Assembly: GCA_044870295.1 (NCBI GenBank)
Contig: JBIOYQ010000129.1
Location: forward strand, 1 to 32,721
DNA: 32,721 nucleotides
DNA from: AC-52 sp044870295
GTDB taxonomy: Bacteria > Actinomycetota > UBA4738
Reading direction: 5' to 3'
Shown: positions 25,971 to 32,721 of the stretch, in pieces
How the letters are laid out: every line of letters starts with the position of its first letter
How positions within the stretch are numbered: position 1 is the stretch's first letter
Made by a program: the position numbers and the translations under genes
Notes under the pieces: model-generated
Seen by the model: the letters and a program-made list of their open reading frames with translations, nothing else
What the model was told of the DNA's origin: nothing
The model's database searches: none

Positions 25971-26543
25971 CTACGGGCGGCCGCGGCGGATCAGCTCGAG
26001 CGCTTCGCTCCGGGTCCGAGCGTCCGACCGGAACCGGCCGCGAACGGCCGACGTGGCCGTCACCGAACCCGGCTTCTTCACCCCGCGCATCGTCATGCAC
26101 AGATGCTCGGCCTCGATCATCACGAAGACGCCCCGCGGCTCGAGCGCCTTCTCCAGCGTGTCGGCGATCTCCGTCGTGAGCCTCTCCTGCACCTGGAGCT
26201 TCTTCGACAGCAGGTCCACCAGCCGCGCCAGTTTGGATAGGCCCGTGATCCGACCGTCGCGGTTCGGGATGTAGGCGACGTACGCGCGGCCCACGAACGG
26301 GAGGATGTGGTGCTCGCACACGCCGTACAGCGGGATGTCGCGGACCATGATGATCTCGTCGTGGCCGGCGCCGGCGATCACGGTCACCACCTCGGAAGGA
26401 TCGTGGCCGTAGCCGGCGAAGATCTCCTCGTACATCTCCGCGACCCGGCGAGGCGTGTCGACGACGCCCTCGCGGGCGGGATCGTCGCCGATCCCTTCCA
26501 GGATCAGCCGGACGCCCTGCTCGATCTTGCTCTGGTCGACCAC
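25971..26543 (-). CDS. folE: GTP cyclohydrolase I (FolE1)
   Basis: This 190-residue zinc enzyme converts GTP to dihydroneopterin triphosphate, the first step of folate synthesis. Zinc ligands C76 and H79 are in YGVCEHHILPFVG and the third, C149, is in AEHLCMTMRGV. The ITGLSKLARLVDLLSKKLQVQERLT signature is complete. The GTG at 26543 follows TAGTCT by 6 nt with no ribosome binding site, again the leaderless pattern. It heads the folate run and is divergent from the 70-residue gene at 26633. Confidence 0.98.
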   Translation of the reverse strand: MVDQSKIEQGVRLILEGIGDDPAREGVVDTPRRVAEMYEEIFAGYGHDPSEVVTVIAGAGHDEIIMVRDIPLYGVCEHHILPFVGRAYVAYIPNRDGRITGLSKLARLVDLLSKKLQVQERLTTEIADTLEKALEPRGVFVMIEAEHLCMTMRGVKKPGSVTATSAVRGRFRSDARTRSEALELIRRGRP

Positions 26544-26549
26544 CGCTGC

Positions 26550-26555
26550 AGACTA
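26550..26555 (-). promoter_or_regulatory. Putative leaderless -10 element (TAGTCT) of folE
   Basis: TAGTCT on the minus strand ends 6 nt before the folE GTG, placing the transcription start on the start codon. Confidence 0.35.
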
Positions 26556-26617
26556 CAGAACTCCCGCGGTCAGGTTCGCGCCGACGTCGGGCCTATGCAG
26601 TGCTTGAGCCCAGAGGA

Positions 26618-26623
26618 TAGGCT
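26618..26623 (+). promoter_or_regulatory. Putative -10 element (TAGGCT) of the 70-residue gene
   Basis: TAGGCT, the same hexamer as before ispD, ends 9 nt before the ATG at 26633. No good ribosome binding site is nearby. Confidence 0.3.
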
Positions 26624-26632
26624 GAGCCCGCC

Positions 26633-26845
26633 ATGGCCGACGATCAGTTCGACCCTCATTCTCAACAGATGCTGGCCTACCTCCGGCGGATCTGGCCTCA
26701 ATGGGAGACCGCGGCTCGGCTCGCCCAGGAGGCCGGCATTGACGATGGCCGCCAGCACATCGACGCGCTGCTCGCCGCCGAAATGATCGAACAGATGGAG
26801 TGGCGTGGCGACGAGAAGCAGTACCGAGCAATCCGTCAGCCCTGA
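26633..26845 (+). CDS. Small helical, winged-helix-like protein, 70 residues
   Basis: This is the only plus-strand gene in the long minus-strand block. The protein MADDQFDPHSQQMLAYLRRIWPQ... has the rhythm of a winged helix: a helix (SQQMLAYLRRIW), a likely HTH (ETAARLAQEAGIDDGRQHIDALLAAEMI) and a strand pair (EQMEWRGDEKQYRAI). It could be a small DNA-binding protein; I cannot name a family. It stops 18 nt before the convergent HAD gene's stop codon, and it faces away from folE. Codon use resembles that of its neighbours, so I think it is real. Confidence 0.65.
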   Translation: MADDQFDPHSQQMLAYLRRIWPQWETAARLAQEAGIDDGRQHIDALLAAEMIEQMEWRGDEKQYRAIRQP

Positions 26846-26863
26846 TTCCCTCGAACTCAGTCA

Positions 26864-27529
26864 CTACCCCGGCGGTGGGATCGCCTGATCCAGCGCGTCG
26901 GCCAGGCCGCTGAGGTCGGGCAACTCGGCCACACGCGGCAACTGCGAGGTCTCGTTCAGGCGGTTGATCCACACAGCCGGGATGCCCAGCTCCGCGCACG
27001 GCGCGAGGTCGTGGAAGGGACTCGCCGCCACGTGGATGTGGGCGGACGGGTCAGCTCCCGACAGCTCCCGGAACGTCTTCCAGTGACCGTGGGCCGGCTT
27101 GTACGAGCCGGCCTCGCGCGTCGTGATCTTCAGATCGGGCTCGATCCCGATCAGTCGGAACGAAGCAGCCAGCAGGTCCGGGTCCGTGTTCGAGAGGATG
27201 GCGAGCTTCCACCCTCGGTCATGGGCCTCGGTCAATGCGGAGCGCGTCTCGGGGAACGGCGGCCATCGCGCCAACGAGTTGGCCAGGGCGGCCTCCCGAT
27301 CCGATGGGAGGTCGAGGCCTTCTTCCTTCGCCAGCTCGACCAACGAACGGGTCAACACCTCGCGGTACGGCATGGCTGGACCGAGCTGATGTGTCGGCTC
27401 GATCTCGTGGAAACGAGCCAACAACGCTTCGCGATCGGCCGAGGGCCAGAGCGACGACAGCGCGTCGCCGATGCCGCCCTCCCAGTCGATGAGCGTGCCA
27501 TAGCAGTCGAAGGTGGCCCAGCGATCCAC
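26864..27529 (-). CDS. HAD-superfamily hydrolase, haloacid dehalogenase type II-like
   Basis: This 221-residue protein begins with motif I FDCYGTLIDW (nucleophile D8, with Y10 in place of the second Asp as in L-2-haloacid dehalogenases). Motif II is the serine in LAILSNTDPDLL, motif III the lysine in AGSYKPAHGHW, and motif IV is around HVAASPFHDLAPCAELGIPAVWINR. The motif I Tyr favours dehalogenase-type chemistry over phosphatase, but the substrate is unknown. GTG 27529 is chosen because it puts motif I at the N-terminus; the longer frame overlaps ftsH with unlikely sequence. It lies 19 nt after the ftsH stop. Confidence 0.88.
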   Translation of the reverse strand: MDRWATFDCYGTLIDWEGGIGDALSSLWPSADREALLARFHEIEPTHQLGPAMPYREVLTRSLVELAKEEGLDLPSDREAALANSLARWPPFPETRSALTEAHDRGWKLAILSNTDPDLLAASFRLIGIEPDLKITTREAGSYKPAHGHWKTFRELSGADPSAHIHVAASPFHDLAPCAELGIPAVWINRLNETSQLPRVAELPDLSGLADALDQAIPPPG

Positions 27530-27548
27530 AGCCAGCCCGGCCCAGCAG

Positions 27549-29471
27549 CTAGTCCAGGGGCCCGGTGCGGGGCGCCTGGGGCGCCCGGCGGAACACGGCG
27601 GCTCCGACACCCGCGCCCTCGCGTTGCGGGCGCTTCTGCAGGCCATCGAGGAGCGCCACCAGGTCCTCCTTTTCGATGGTCTCCTTCTCGATCAGCGCGG
27701 CGGCGATCTGGTCGAGCTTCGTTCGCTGCTCGGTGAGGATCTCCAGCGCCTCGTCGTGCGCCTTGTCGATCAGCTGCCGGATCTCGGTGTCGATCTCGAA
27801 GGCCACCTGGTCTGAGTAGTCCGGGTGCGACGCGAAATCCCGGCCCAGGAACACCTGCTCCTGCTTCTGCCCCAGCGTCAGCGGACCGAGCCGGTCCGAC
27901 ATGCCGTACTCGGTGACCATCTGCCGGGCGATCTTGGTGGCGCGGTCCAGGTCGTTCTGCGCGCCCGTGGTCATGTCGCCGAACACGATCTCTTCGGCCA
28001 CACGTCCGCCGAGCAGCATGGCCAGCTCGTCGATCAGCTCCTGCCGGCTGATCAGGAACTTGTCCTCCATGGGCAGCGTCAGTGTGTATCCCAGAGCCCG
28101 ACCGCGCGGGATCACCGAGATCTTGTGCACCGGGTCGGCATTCGGCAGGAGGTACGCCACCAGGGCGTGCCCGCCCTCGTGGTAGGCGATGACCTTCTTC
28201 TCGCGATCGGAGATCAGCCGGGTCCGCCGCTCCGGCCCTGCCACCACGCGGTCGATGGCCTCCTCCAGCTCGGGCATGGTCACGGCCTGCTTCGACCGGC
28301 GGGCCGCCAGCAGCGCGCCCTCGTTGACCACGTTCGCCAGGTCCGCGCCGGTGAACCCAGGCGTGCGCCGGGCGATGACGTCCAGCTCGACCTCCGGGTC
28401 CAGCGGCTTGCCTCGCGCGTGAACCCGAAGGATTCCCTTTCGCCCCTCCAGGTCCGGACGGTCGATCACGACATGCCGGTCGAACCGGCCCGGCCGCAGG
28501 AGTGCGGGATCGAGGATGTCCGGCCGGTTGGTGGCCGCCATGAGGATCACGCCGGTCTTGGTGTCGAACCCGTCCATCTCGACGAGGAGCTGGTTCAGGG
28601 TCTGCTCGCGCTCGTCGTGGCCACCGCCCAGCCCGGCGCCCCGGTGGCGCCCCACCGCGTCGATCTCGTCGATGAACACGATGGCGGGCGCAGACTGCTT
28701 CGCCTGCTCGAACAGGTCCCGCACCCGGGCCGCGCCCACTCCCACGAACATCTCCACGAAGTCGGACCCGCTGATGGACAGGAACGGCACGCCAGCCTCG
28801 CCGGCAACGGCCCGGGCCAGGAGCGTCTTCCCGGTCCCCGGCGGCCCGTACAGCAGCAGACCCTTGGGAACCTTCGCTCCCATCGCCTGGAACTTGGCCG
28901 GGTTCTCCAGGTACTCCTTGATCTCCTGGAGCTCCTCGATGGCCTCGTCGACCCCCGCGACGTCGGCGAACGTCGTCTTGGGCTGGTCCTTGCTGACCAC
29001 CTTCGCCTTGGCCTTGCCGAAGGCCATCACGCGATTGCCACCGCCCTGGGTGTGGTTCATGAACAGCAGGAGCAAACCGCCCAGGATCAGGATGGGCAGG
29101 ATCACCGTCAACAGCGTCGACAGCAACAACGATCCCTTCTGTGGGTCGCTGGTGACCGACACGCCGGCGTCCAGCAGCTCCTTGGTCAGGTCCTGTTCGA
29201 ACCCGTCGGGGAACGTGGTCTCGTAGTGGCCGCCGGACCGGAAGGTCCCGACCACCTTCAGGTCGCGCTCGAGGAACGCCGCGGTCTCGACGTGGCCGGC
29301 GGTGACCTCGTTGCGGAAGCTGTTCAGGGTGAGCTTGGTGGCTTGCGGCCCCCGCGTGGCGAAGGACAGGAACAGCCACAGCCCCGCCAGCACCACCAAC
29401 AGGTAGATGACCGGTCCGCGAAGGATCCGTCGAACGCTCGACTCTGGTCGCTTGGTGGGACTGGTTCGCAT
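27549..29471 (-). CDS. ftsH: ATP-dependent zinc metalloprotease FtsH
   Basis: This 640-residue membrane protease degrades misfolded membrane and some cytosolic proteins. Two membrane helices (about 20-38, VIYLLVVLAGLWLFLSFA, and about 115-139) flank the extracytoplasmic domain. The AAA+ domain has Walker A GPPGTGKT, Walker B IVFIDEIDAVGRHRG, and the SRH around AATNRPDILDPALLRPGRFDR. The zinc site is HEGGH (AYHEGGHALVAYLLP). The C-terminus is a coiled coil with a basic tail. ATG 29471 has GGAGG 8 nt upstream; the longer open frame upstream is unlike the family. A promoter candidate lies about 60 nt upstream. Confidence 0.98.
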   Translation of the reverse strand: MRTSPTKRPESSVRRILRGPVIYLLVVLAGLWLFLSFATRGPQATKLTLNSFRNEVTAGHVETAAFLERDLKVVGTFRSGGHYETTFPDGFEQDLTKELLDAGVSVTSDPQKGSLLLSTLLTVILPILILGGLLLLFMNHTQGGGNRVMAFGKAKAKVVSKDQPKTTFADVAGVDEAIEELQEIKEYLENPAKFQAMGAKVPKGLLLYGPPGTGKTLLARAVAGEAGVPFLSISGSDFVEMFVGVGAARVRDLFEQAKQSAPAIVFIDEIDAVGRHRGAGLGGGHDEREQTLNQLLVEMDGFDTKTGVILMAATNRPDILDPALLRPGRFDRHVVIDRPDLEGRKGILRVHARGKPLDPEVELDVIARRTPGFTGADLANVVNEGALLAARRSKQAVTMPELEEAIDRVVAGPERRTRLISDREKKVIAYHEGGHALVAYLLPNADPVHKISVIPRGRALGYTLTLPMEDKFLISRQELIDELAMLLGGRVAEEIVFGDMTTGAQNDLDRATKIARQMVTEYGMSDRLGPLTLGQKQEQVFLGRDFASHPDYSDQVAFEIDTEIRQLIDKAHDEALEILTEQRTKLDQIAAALIEKETIEKEDLVALLDGLQKRPQREGAGVGAAVFRRAPQAPRTGPLD

Positions 29472-29529
29472 CGGTGGCGCCTCCGTGCGGCGTCGCGAGG
29501 ATCCCGCGGGCCGCACCCTCGTGTCGGGG

Positions 29530-29538
29530 ATGGTAGCA
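29530..29538 (-). promoter_or_regulatory. Putative extended -10 element (TGCTACCAT) of ftsH
   Basis: TGCTACCAT on the minus strand fits TGnTAnnnT and lies in the 133-nt hpt-ftsH gap, giving a leader of about 50 nt that contains the ftsH ribosome binding site. No clear -35 is present. Confidence 0.4.
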
Positions 29539-29604
29539 CAGGGGTCCGACGAAACCCCTCTGACCAGCGAGAAAGCGGCTTGGCTCGGTGGTGACGGGGG
29601 AGGG

Positions 29605-30162
29605 CTACGACACGGCGTCCCGGTAGACCTCGGGCCGGAGCGTGCCGACATAGGGCAGGTTGCGGAAGCGCTCCGCGAAGTCCAGCCCGTAGCCGACCAC
29701 GAACACCGACGGGATCTCGAACAGCCGGTACTTGATGTCCAGAGGGACGCGCTGCACGCCGGTCTTCTGCATGAGCGCCACGACCTCGAGGCTGGCAGGC
29801 TTGCGCGTCCGGAGGTTCTTCAGCAGGTAGGAGAGGGTCAGCCCGGAGTCGACGATGTCCTCGACCACCAGTACGTGCCGGCCCTGGATCTCGTGGTCGA
29901 GGTCCTTGAGGATGCGCACCACGCCGGAGGTATGCGTGGCCGCCCCGTACGAGGACACGGCCATGAAGTCGAACTCGAGCGGCAGGTGGATGTGCCGGGA
30001 GAGATCCGCCATGAACACGAACGCGCCCTTCAGCACACCTACCAGCAGCAGATCTCCTCCGGCGTAGTCCTGTGTGATCTGGTTGCCGACGTCCGCGATC
30101 CTCTGCTGGATCTCCTCGCTGGGCAGCAACACCTGTTCGATGTCGTTCTCGAACGTCTTCAT
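29605..30162 (-). CDS. hpt: Hypoxanthine(-guanine) phosphoribosyltransferase
   Basis: This enzyme salvages hypoxanthine and guanine with PRPP. The 185-residue form starting at ATG 30162 begins MKTFENDIEQVLLPSEEIQQRI, which matches the usual family start. LLLVGVLKGAFVFMADL, the PRPP-binding loop VLVVEDIVDSGLTLSYLL and the C-terminal VFVVGYGLDFAERFRNLPYVG are intact. A longer start at ATG 30240 has an SD-like AAGGGGG and would add 26 unlike-family residues and overlap tilS by 29 nt. A -10-like TACACT (30173-30178) stands 10 nt before ATG 30162. The product is certain; the start is not. Confidence 0.93.
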   Translation of the reverse strand: MKTFENDIEQVLLPSEEIQQRIADVGNQITQDYAGGDLLLVGVLKGAFVFMADLSRHIHLPLEFDFMAVSSYGAATHTSGVVRILKDLDHEIQGRHVLVVEDIVDSGLTLSYLLKNLRTRKPASLEVVALMQKTGVQRVPLDIKYRLFEIPSVFVVGYGLDFAERFRNLPYVGTLRPEVYRDAVS

Positions 30163-30172
30163 GTGGGTCGAA

Positions 30173-30178
30173 AGTGTA
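30173..30178 (-). promoter_or_regulatory. Putative -10 element (TACACT) before hpt
   Basis: TACACT on the minus strand ends 10 nt before ATG 30162. It fits TAnnnT and supports the shorter hpt start, but is the weakest of the leaderless candidates by spacing. Confidence 0.25.
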
Positions 30179-30211
30179 GGGAGCGGTTCGTCGATGCGCG
30201 AAACGACGAGG

Positions 30212-31297
30212 TCAGGTTGGTGGTCGGTGTCGGTCTCCATGACGCCCCCCTTGGTCCGCGGCCTGCCCGGCGACTCGCCGGGGCCCGCCCACCGATCCTC
30301 GGACCTCGGGGGAAGCGCGAGAGAAGCGAACATATCCCTTCTCTCGGCGGGCCAGCAAGCCGCCCGGCAAGTTCGCCGCGGTCCCGGATCGGGCGGAGGA
30401 CAACCCGACCACGGCGTTGATGTGCCCGGCCTCCGGCACGGCGCCCGCTCGCAGGAGCGCTCGCTTGACGACGCGGCCCGCCAGAGCGGACGGCATCGCC
30501 GCCAGGGCCTCGGCGTCCAGCTGGATCACGCCGCCCGCCTCCTCGGCCACGTCCAGCCACGCCCGATCGGCCAGGACCTCGAGGAAGTCCGCATCGTCCC
30601 GGAGCAGCGCCGCGGTTCGCACCAGGGAATCCTTCACCCCTCGTCCCACCGCCTTCTCCAGCGCGGGGATCCCGTGATGCCGGAGGGCCGCGCGCATGAA
30701 TCGGCGGTCGCGATTCATCGGATCCTCCCGGGGCCGCAGGTGCATAGCCCTGCAGAAGGCCGCCGTTTCGTCCCGGGTCACGTCCAGGAGCGGCCGCACG
30801 ATCGGACGGTTCACCGCACGCATCCCGGCGACGGCCTCCAGGCCGCCCCCCCGGACCAGCGCCAGGAGAACGGTCTCGGCCTGATCGTCCGCGGTGTGGC
30901 CCACCGCCGCCTCGGCGCCGCGCTCCTCCGCGACGGCCATGAGCGCTTCGTAGCGTACGGTCCGCGCCCAGGCCTCCACGGAGGAACCCTTGAGGGGGCG
31001 GGAGTCCGCGGTCCGCAGGACGAACGGCACCCCGAGTCGGGCCGCCTGGCGACGGACGTAGGCGGCGTCGGCCTCGGATCCATGGCGGAGACGGTGATCG
31101 AAATGAAAGCAGGTCACCTGGATGCGGAGCAGCCTTCGCAGCCGGACCAGCGAATGCAACAGGCAGAGCGAATCGGCTCCGCCCGACACCGCCACCGCGA
31201 CGCAGGCACCGGGGGCGAACATGCGGTGGCGGCGGGCCGTCGCCACCACACGCTCGAGGACTCGGGCTACGGCGGGCGGCGTCCTGAGCGCGGCCAC
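30212..31297 (-). CDS. tilS: tRNA(Ile)-lysidine synthetase
   Basis: This 361-residue N-type ATP pyrophosphatase puts lysine on C34 of tRNA-Ile(CAU), changing it to read AUA. The PP-loop is SGGADS (S38-S43) in VAVAVSGGADSLCLLHSL. FHFDHRLRHGSEADAAYVRRQAARLGVPF, GHTADDQAETVLLALVRGGG, RPLLDVTRDE and the NRDRRFMRAALRHHGIPAL segment are TilS signatures. The C-terminal substrate domain is short, as in many actinobacteria. GTG 31297 has a perfect AGGAGG 11 nt upstream, which overlaps the stop codon of the preceding metalloprotease gene. Confidence 0.96.
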   Translation of the reverse strand: MAALRTPPAVARVLERVVATARRHRMFAPGACVAVAVSGGADSLCLLHSLVRLRRLLRIQVTCFHFDHRLRHGSEADAAYVRRQAARLGVPFVLRTADSRPLKGSSVEAWARTVRYEALMAVAEERGAEAAVGHTADDQAETVLLALVRGGGLEAVAGMRAVNRPIVRPLLDVTRDETAAFCRAMHLRPREDPMNRDRRFMRAALRHHGIPALEKAVGRGVKDSLVRTAALLRDDADFLEVLADRAWLDVAEEAGGVIQLDAEALAAMPSALAGRVVKRALLRAGAVPEAGHINAVVGLSSARSGTAANLPGGLLARREKGYVRFSRASPEVRGSVGGPRRVAGQAADQGGRHGDRHRPPT

Positions 31298-31312
31298 CCG
31301 AATCGTGGCCTC

Positions 31313-32377
31313 CTAGGAGGCGTGGACGCGAGCCACCCAGTCGTCCGGGCGGCCGATCTCGTCCATGGTCGGCAGGTTCGCCGGCCCTTCCCACAGACGG
31401 TTGAAGCCCGCCGGCCCGATGCGGTCGATCACCTCGGCCACGAACCGCTGGCCCATGTCGTATTGGCGGATCTTCACGTCGAACCCGATGGCCTTCTGGA
31501 ACGCCTCTTCGAGCCCCCGGCGGGTCCGGCGGCGGTGGACGATGCGGCGGAACCGCCCGGCGGAGTGGATCCGATCGAGGGAAACACGATCCATCACGTA
31601 GCTGGCGTGCCCCTCCAGCACGGACATCGCGGACTGCATGCTGCGAACGATCTCCCGCTGGTCCGGCGTCATCAGCAGGAAGACCCAGCCGAAGCCCCGC
31701 GCCTCGGCCCGGCCGCTCTTGAGGTCGCCGAGCGCGGATTTCAGGCGGTCGACCAGCCAGCCGGGGTCGACCTCGACCGACTCGAGGTATCCGTCCATGA
31801 GGCCCATCAGATACCCGCGGAGCCACGGCGCCTGCCCGAACTGAAGACGATGGGTCACCTCGTGGAGCGCGATCCACATCCGGAACTCGCGGGGGCGGAA
31901 CCGGTACTTCTGCTCGACCCCGGCGATGTTCGCCCCCACGAAATAGATCAGCCCATCGTCGTCGGGGGGCAGGAACATGTCGTACTGGCCGAGCACGCGA
32001 TGGCCGAGATACCCGAGGAGCCCTCCCAGCTGGGCCCCCAGGACGCCTCGGCGAAGCCCGGCCAGAGCTCCGTCCGACCGGGATGACAGGACCTTTCGGG
32101 CGAAGGGCTCCAGGACCCGCTCGAACCCGCGAAGGTTCGCCGCGAGCCACTCGTCGCGCGTCATCACCAAGGCGCGGGCGGGCGACGGACCCGCGTCCAG
32201 CAGGGTGAAGTCCCGGACCAGCCCCTCGGCTTCGGGGACCAGCTCCCCGAAGTCCTCGAACAACGTGGCGCGCTCGATCGACGACAACGATGAGCCGAGG
32301 CCGGCCACCTTACGGCCGACCAGGCCGGCGGTGCGCCAGTCGACCAGCTTCTCAGCAGCGAGGGCCATGGGTCCCAT
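31313..32377 (-). CDS. Zinc-dependent metalloprotease-like protein, DUF2342 family
   Basis: This 354-residue protein has a zincin motif, HEVTH in MWIALHEVTHRLQFGQAPWLR, and a downstream MSVLEGHASYVMD whose Glu may be the third zinc ligand. RIGPAGFNRLWEGPANLPTMDEIGRPDDWVARV is the typical family C-terminus. The family is restricted mostly to actinobacteria; one branch is annotated as associated with coenzyme F420 biosynthesis, without an established reaction. The mycobacterial homologue Rv3626c also sits beside tilS and hpt. ATG 32377 is chosen; ATG 32368 is equally plausible, and neither has a clear ribosome binding site. Confidence 0.9.
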   Translation of the reverse strand: MGPMALAAEKLVDWRTAGLVGRKVAGLGSSLSSIERATLFEDFGELVPEAEGLVRDFTLLDAGPSPARALVMTRDEWLAANLRGFERVLEPFARKVLSSRSDGALAGLRRGVLGAQLGGLLGYLGHRVLGQYDMFLPPDDDGLIYFVGANIAGVEQKYRFRPREFRMWIALHEVTHRLQFGQAPWLRGYLMGLMDGYLESVEVDPGWLVDRLKSALGDLKSGRAEARGFGWVFLLMTPDQREIVRSMQSAMSVLEGHASYVMDRVSLDRIHSAGRFRRIVHRRRTRRGLEEAFQKAIGFDVKIRQYDMGQRFVAEVIDRIGPAGFNRLWEGPANLPTMDEIGRPDDWVARVHAS

Positions 32378-32425
32378 TGTCCATGACGGCCGTGGATTCG
32401 ATCGTGGAGACGGCGTGGAGAGCGG

Positions 32426-32721
32426 TCAGCCCTGGGCCTTCTTCCGCGCGGCCACGACCGCGGCCGCCCGAGCGCGTCCTTCGGCGACCCTTCGATCCAC
32501 TCCCTTGGCGAGCTGCTCCTGGAGCACGCGGTCGAACGTCTCCTGGTCGAGCCCCGCTCCGTGCGAGGCAGCGGGCTGGGTTGCCGCGGCCGGTGCGGCA
32601 GTCGGTGCCGGCTCGGCCCCAACCTCGTCGGGTGTCTTGGCGGATGGGCGCGGCTCAGGCGCGGCGGCCTCGGCTTCACCGACCGCGTCGGCCTGGACCG
32701 CCGGCTCGCCCGACGGACCGG
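32426..32721 (-). CDS. C-terminal part of an Ala/Pro/Glu-rich protein (N-terminus off the window)
   Basis: The last 97 residues of a minus-strand gene lie here, ending at TGA 32426-32428. The first 55 residues are low-complexity Ala/Pro/Glu (for example EAEAAAPEPRPSAKTPDEVG), and the end is a basic amphipathic helix, LDQETFDRVLQEQLAKGVDRR followed by an Ala/Arg/Lys-rich tail closing in ARKKAQG. This could be the tail of a larger enzyme or a small soluble protein; I cannot identify it. It lies 48 nt upstream of the metalloprotease and is probably in its operon. Confidence 0.7.
   Translation of the reverse strand, partial: GPSGEPAVQADAVGEAEAAAPEPRPSAKTPDEVGAEPAPTAAPAAATQPAASHGAGLDQETFDRVLQEQLAKGVDRRVAEGRARAAAVVAARKKAQG

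Noticed and set aside
27825..29594. 589-residue plus-strand frame opposite ftsH
   Set aside because: It is a shadow of ftsH; the translation is His/Gln/Arg-rich with no domain.
30163..30240. N-terminal extension of hpt from ATG 30240
   Set aside because: The SD-like AAGGGGG is suggestive, but the added 26 residues are unlike the family and overlap tilS; kept only as an alternative.
30159..32150. 663-residue minus-strand frame across tilS and the metalloprotease
   Set aside because: It lies in another frame of two well-supported genes; its Arg/Gly/Pro-rich composition is typical of a frame shadow.

Overview
This is a very GC-rich, gene-dense chromosomal segment from an actinobacterium (phylum Actinomycetota), probably an uncultured or deep-branching lineage. 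The call rests on gene content and order. The minus strand carries metalloprotease (DUF2342) - tilS - hpt - ftsH - folE - folP - folB - folK - DUF2520 - panC - coaX - lysS - clpC, and then radA - carD - ispD - ispF - rlmB, which is the order known from Mycobacterium and relatives. Several expected members are absent at their usual places: panD between panC and coaX, lsr2 between lysS and clpC, and cysS between ispF and rlmB. Start codons are often GTG, and many genes seem to be translated from leaderless transcripts. I see no insertion sequence, phage gene, CRISPR array or plasmid function.

Layout. Positions 1-1124 (minus) hold the N-terminal part of a zinc-ribbon protein that runs into a 24-bp in-frame repeat array cut by the window edge. 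Positions 1287-4037 (plus) are a tight operon of two paralogous HTH/nucleotide-cyclase proteins and an alkyltransferase-like DNA-repair protein. Its end overlaps tail to tail with an ATP-dependent DNA ligase (3976-5580, minus). Next come a small Tat-signal cysteine-rich protein, a divergent M15-type lipoprotein peptidase, an unrecognised 136-residue protein and a tRNA-Thr(UGU). Positions 7761-13065 (minus) are radA, carD, a PIN/TRAM membrane protein, ispD, ispF and rlmB. A lipoprotein alpha/beta hydrolase is divergent from radA (13215-14264) and ends at a strong hairpin. Positions 14448-32377 (minus) are the long housekeeping block, interrupted only by a 70-residue plus-strand gene at 26633. 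The right edge cuts a second Ala/Pro/Glu-rich gene.

How it works together. The minus-strand block joins transcription control (CarD), isoprenoid precursor synthesis (IspD, IspF), rRNA/tRNA maturation (RlmB, TilS), proteolysis (ClpC, FtsH), tetrahydrofolate synthesis (FolE, FolP, FolB, FolK), pantothenate/CoA synthesis (PanC, CoaX), purine salvage (Hpt) and lysyl-tRNA charging (LysS). Many junctions are 4-nt start/stop overlaps, so translation is probably coupled. An Asp-nucleophile alpha/beta hydrolase and an FMN/F420-type split-barrel protein sit inside the folate run in the same coupled way.

Most of the window is ordinary core genome. The best candidates for something less described are the tandem cyclase pair, in which one active site is intact and the other has lost key residues, coupled to an alkylation-damage sensor; the octapeptide repeat protein at the left edge; and the set of leaderless promoters, including an inverted repeat across the radA promoter.
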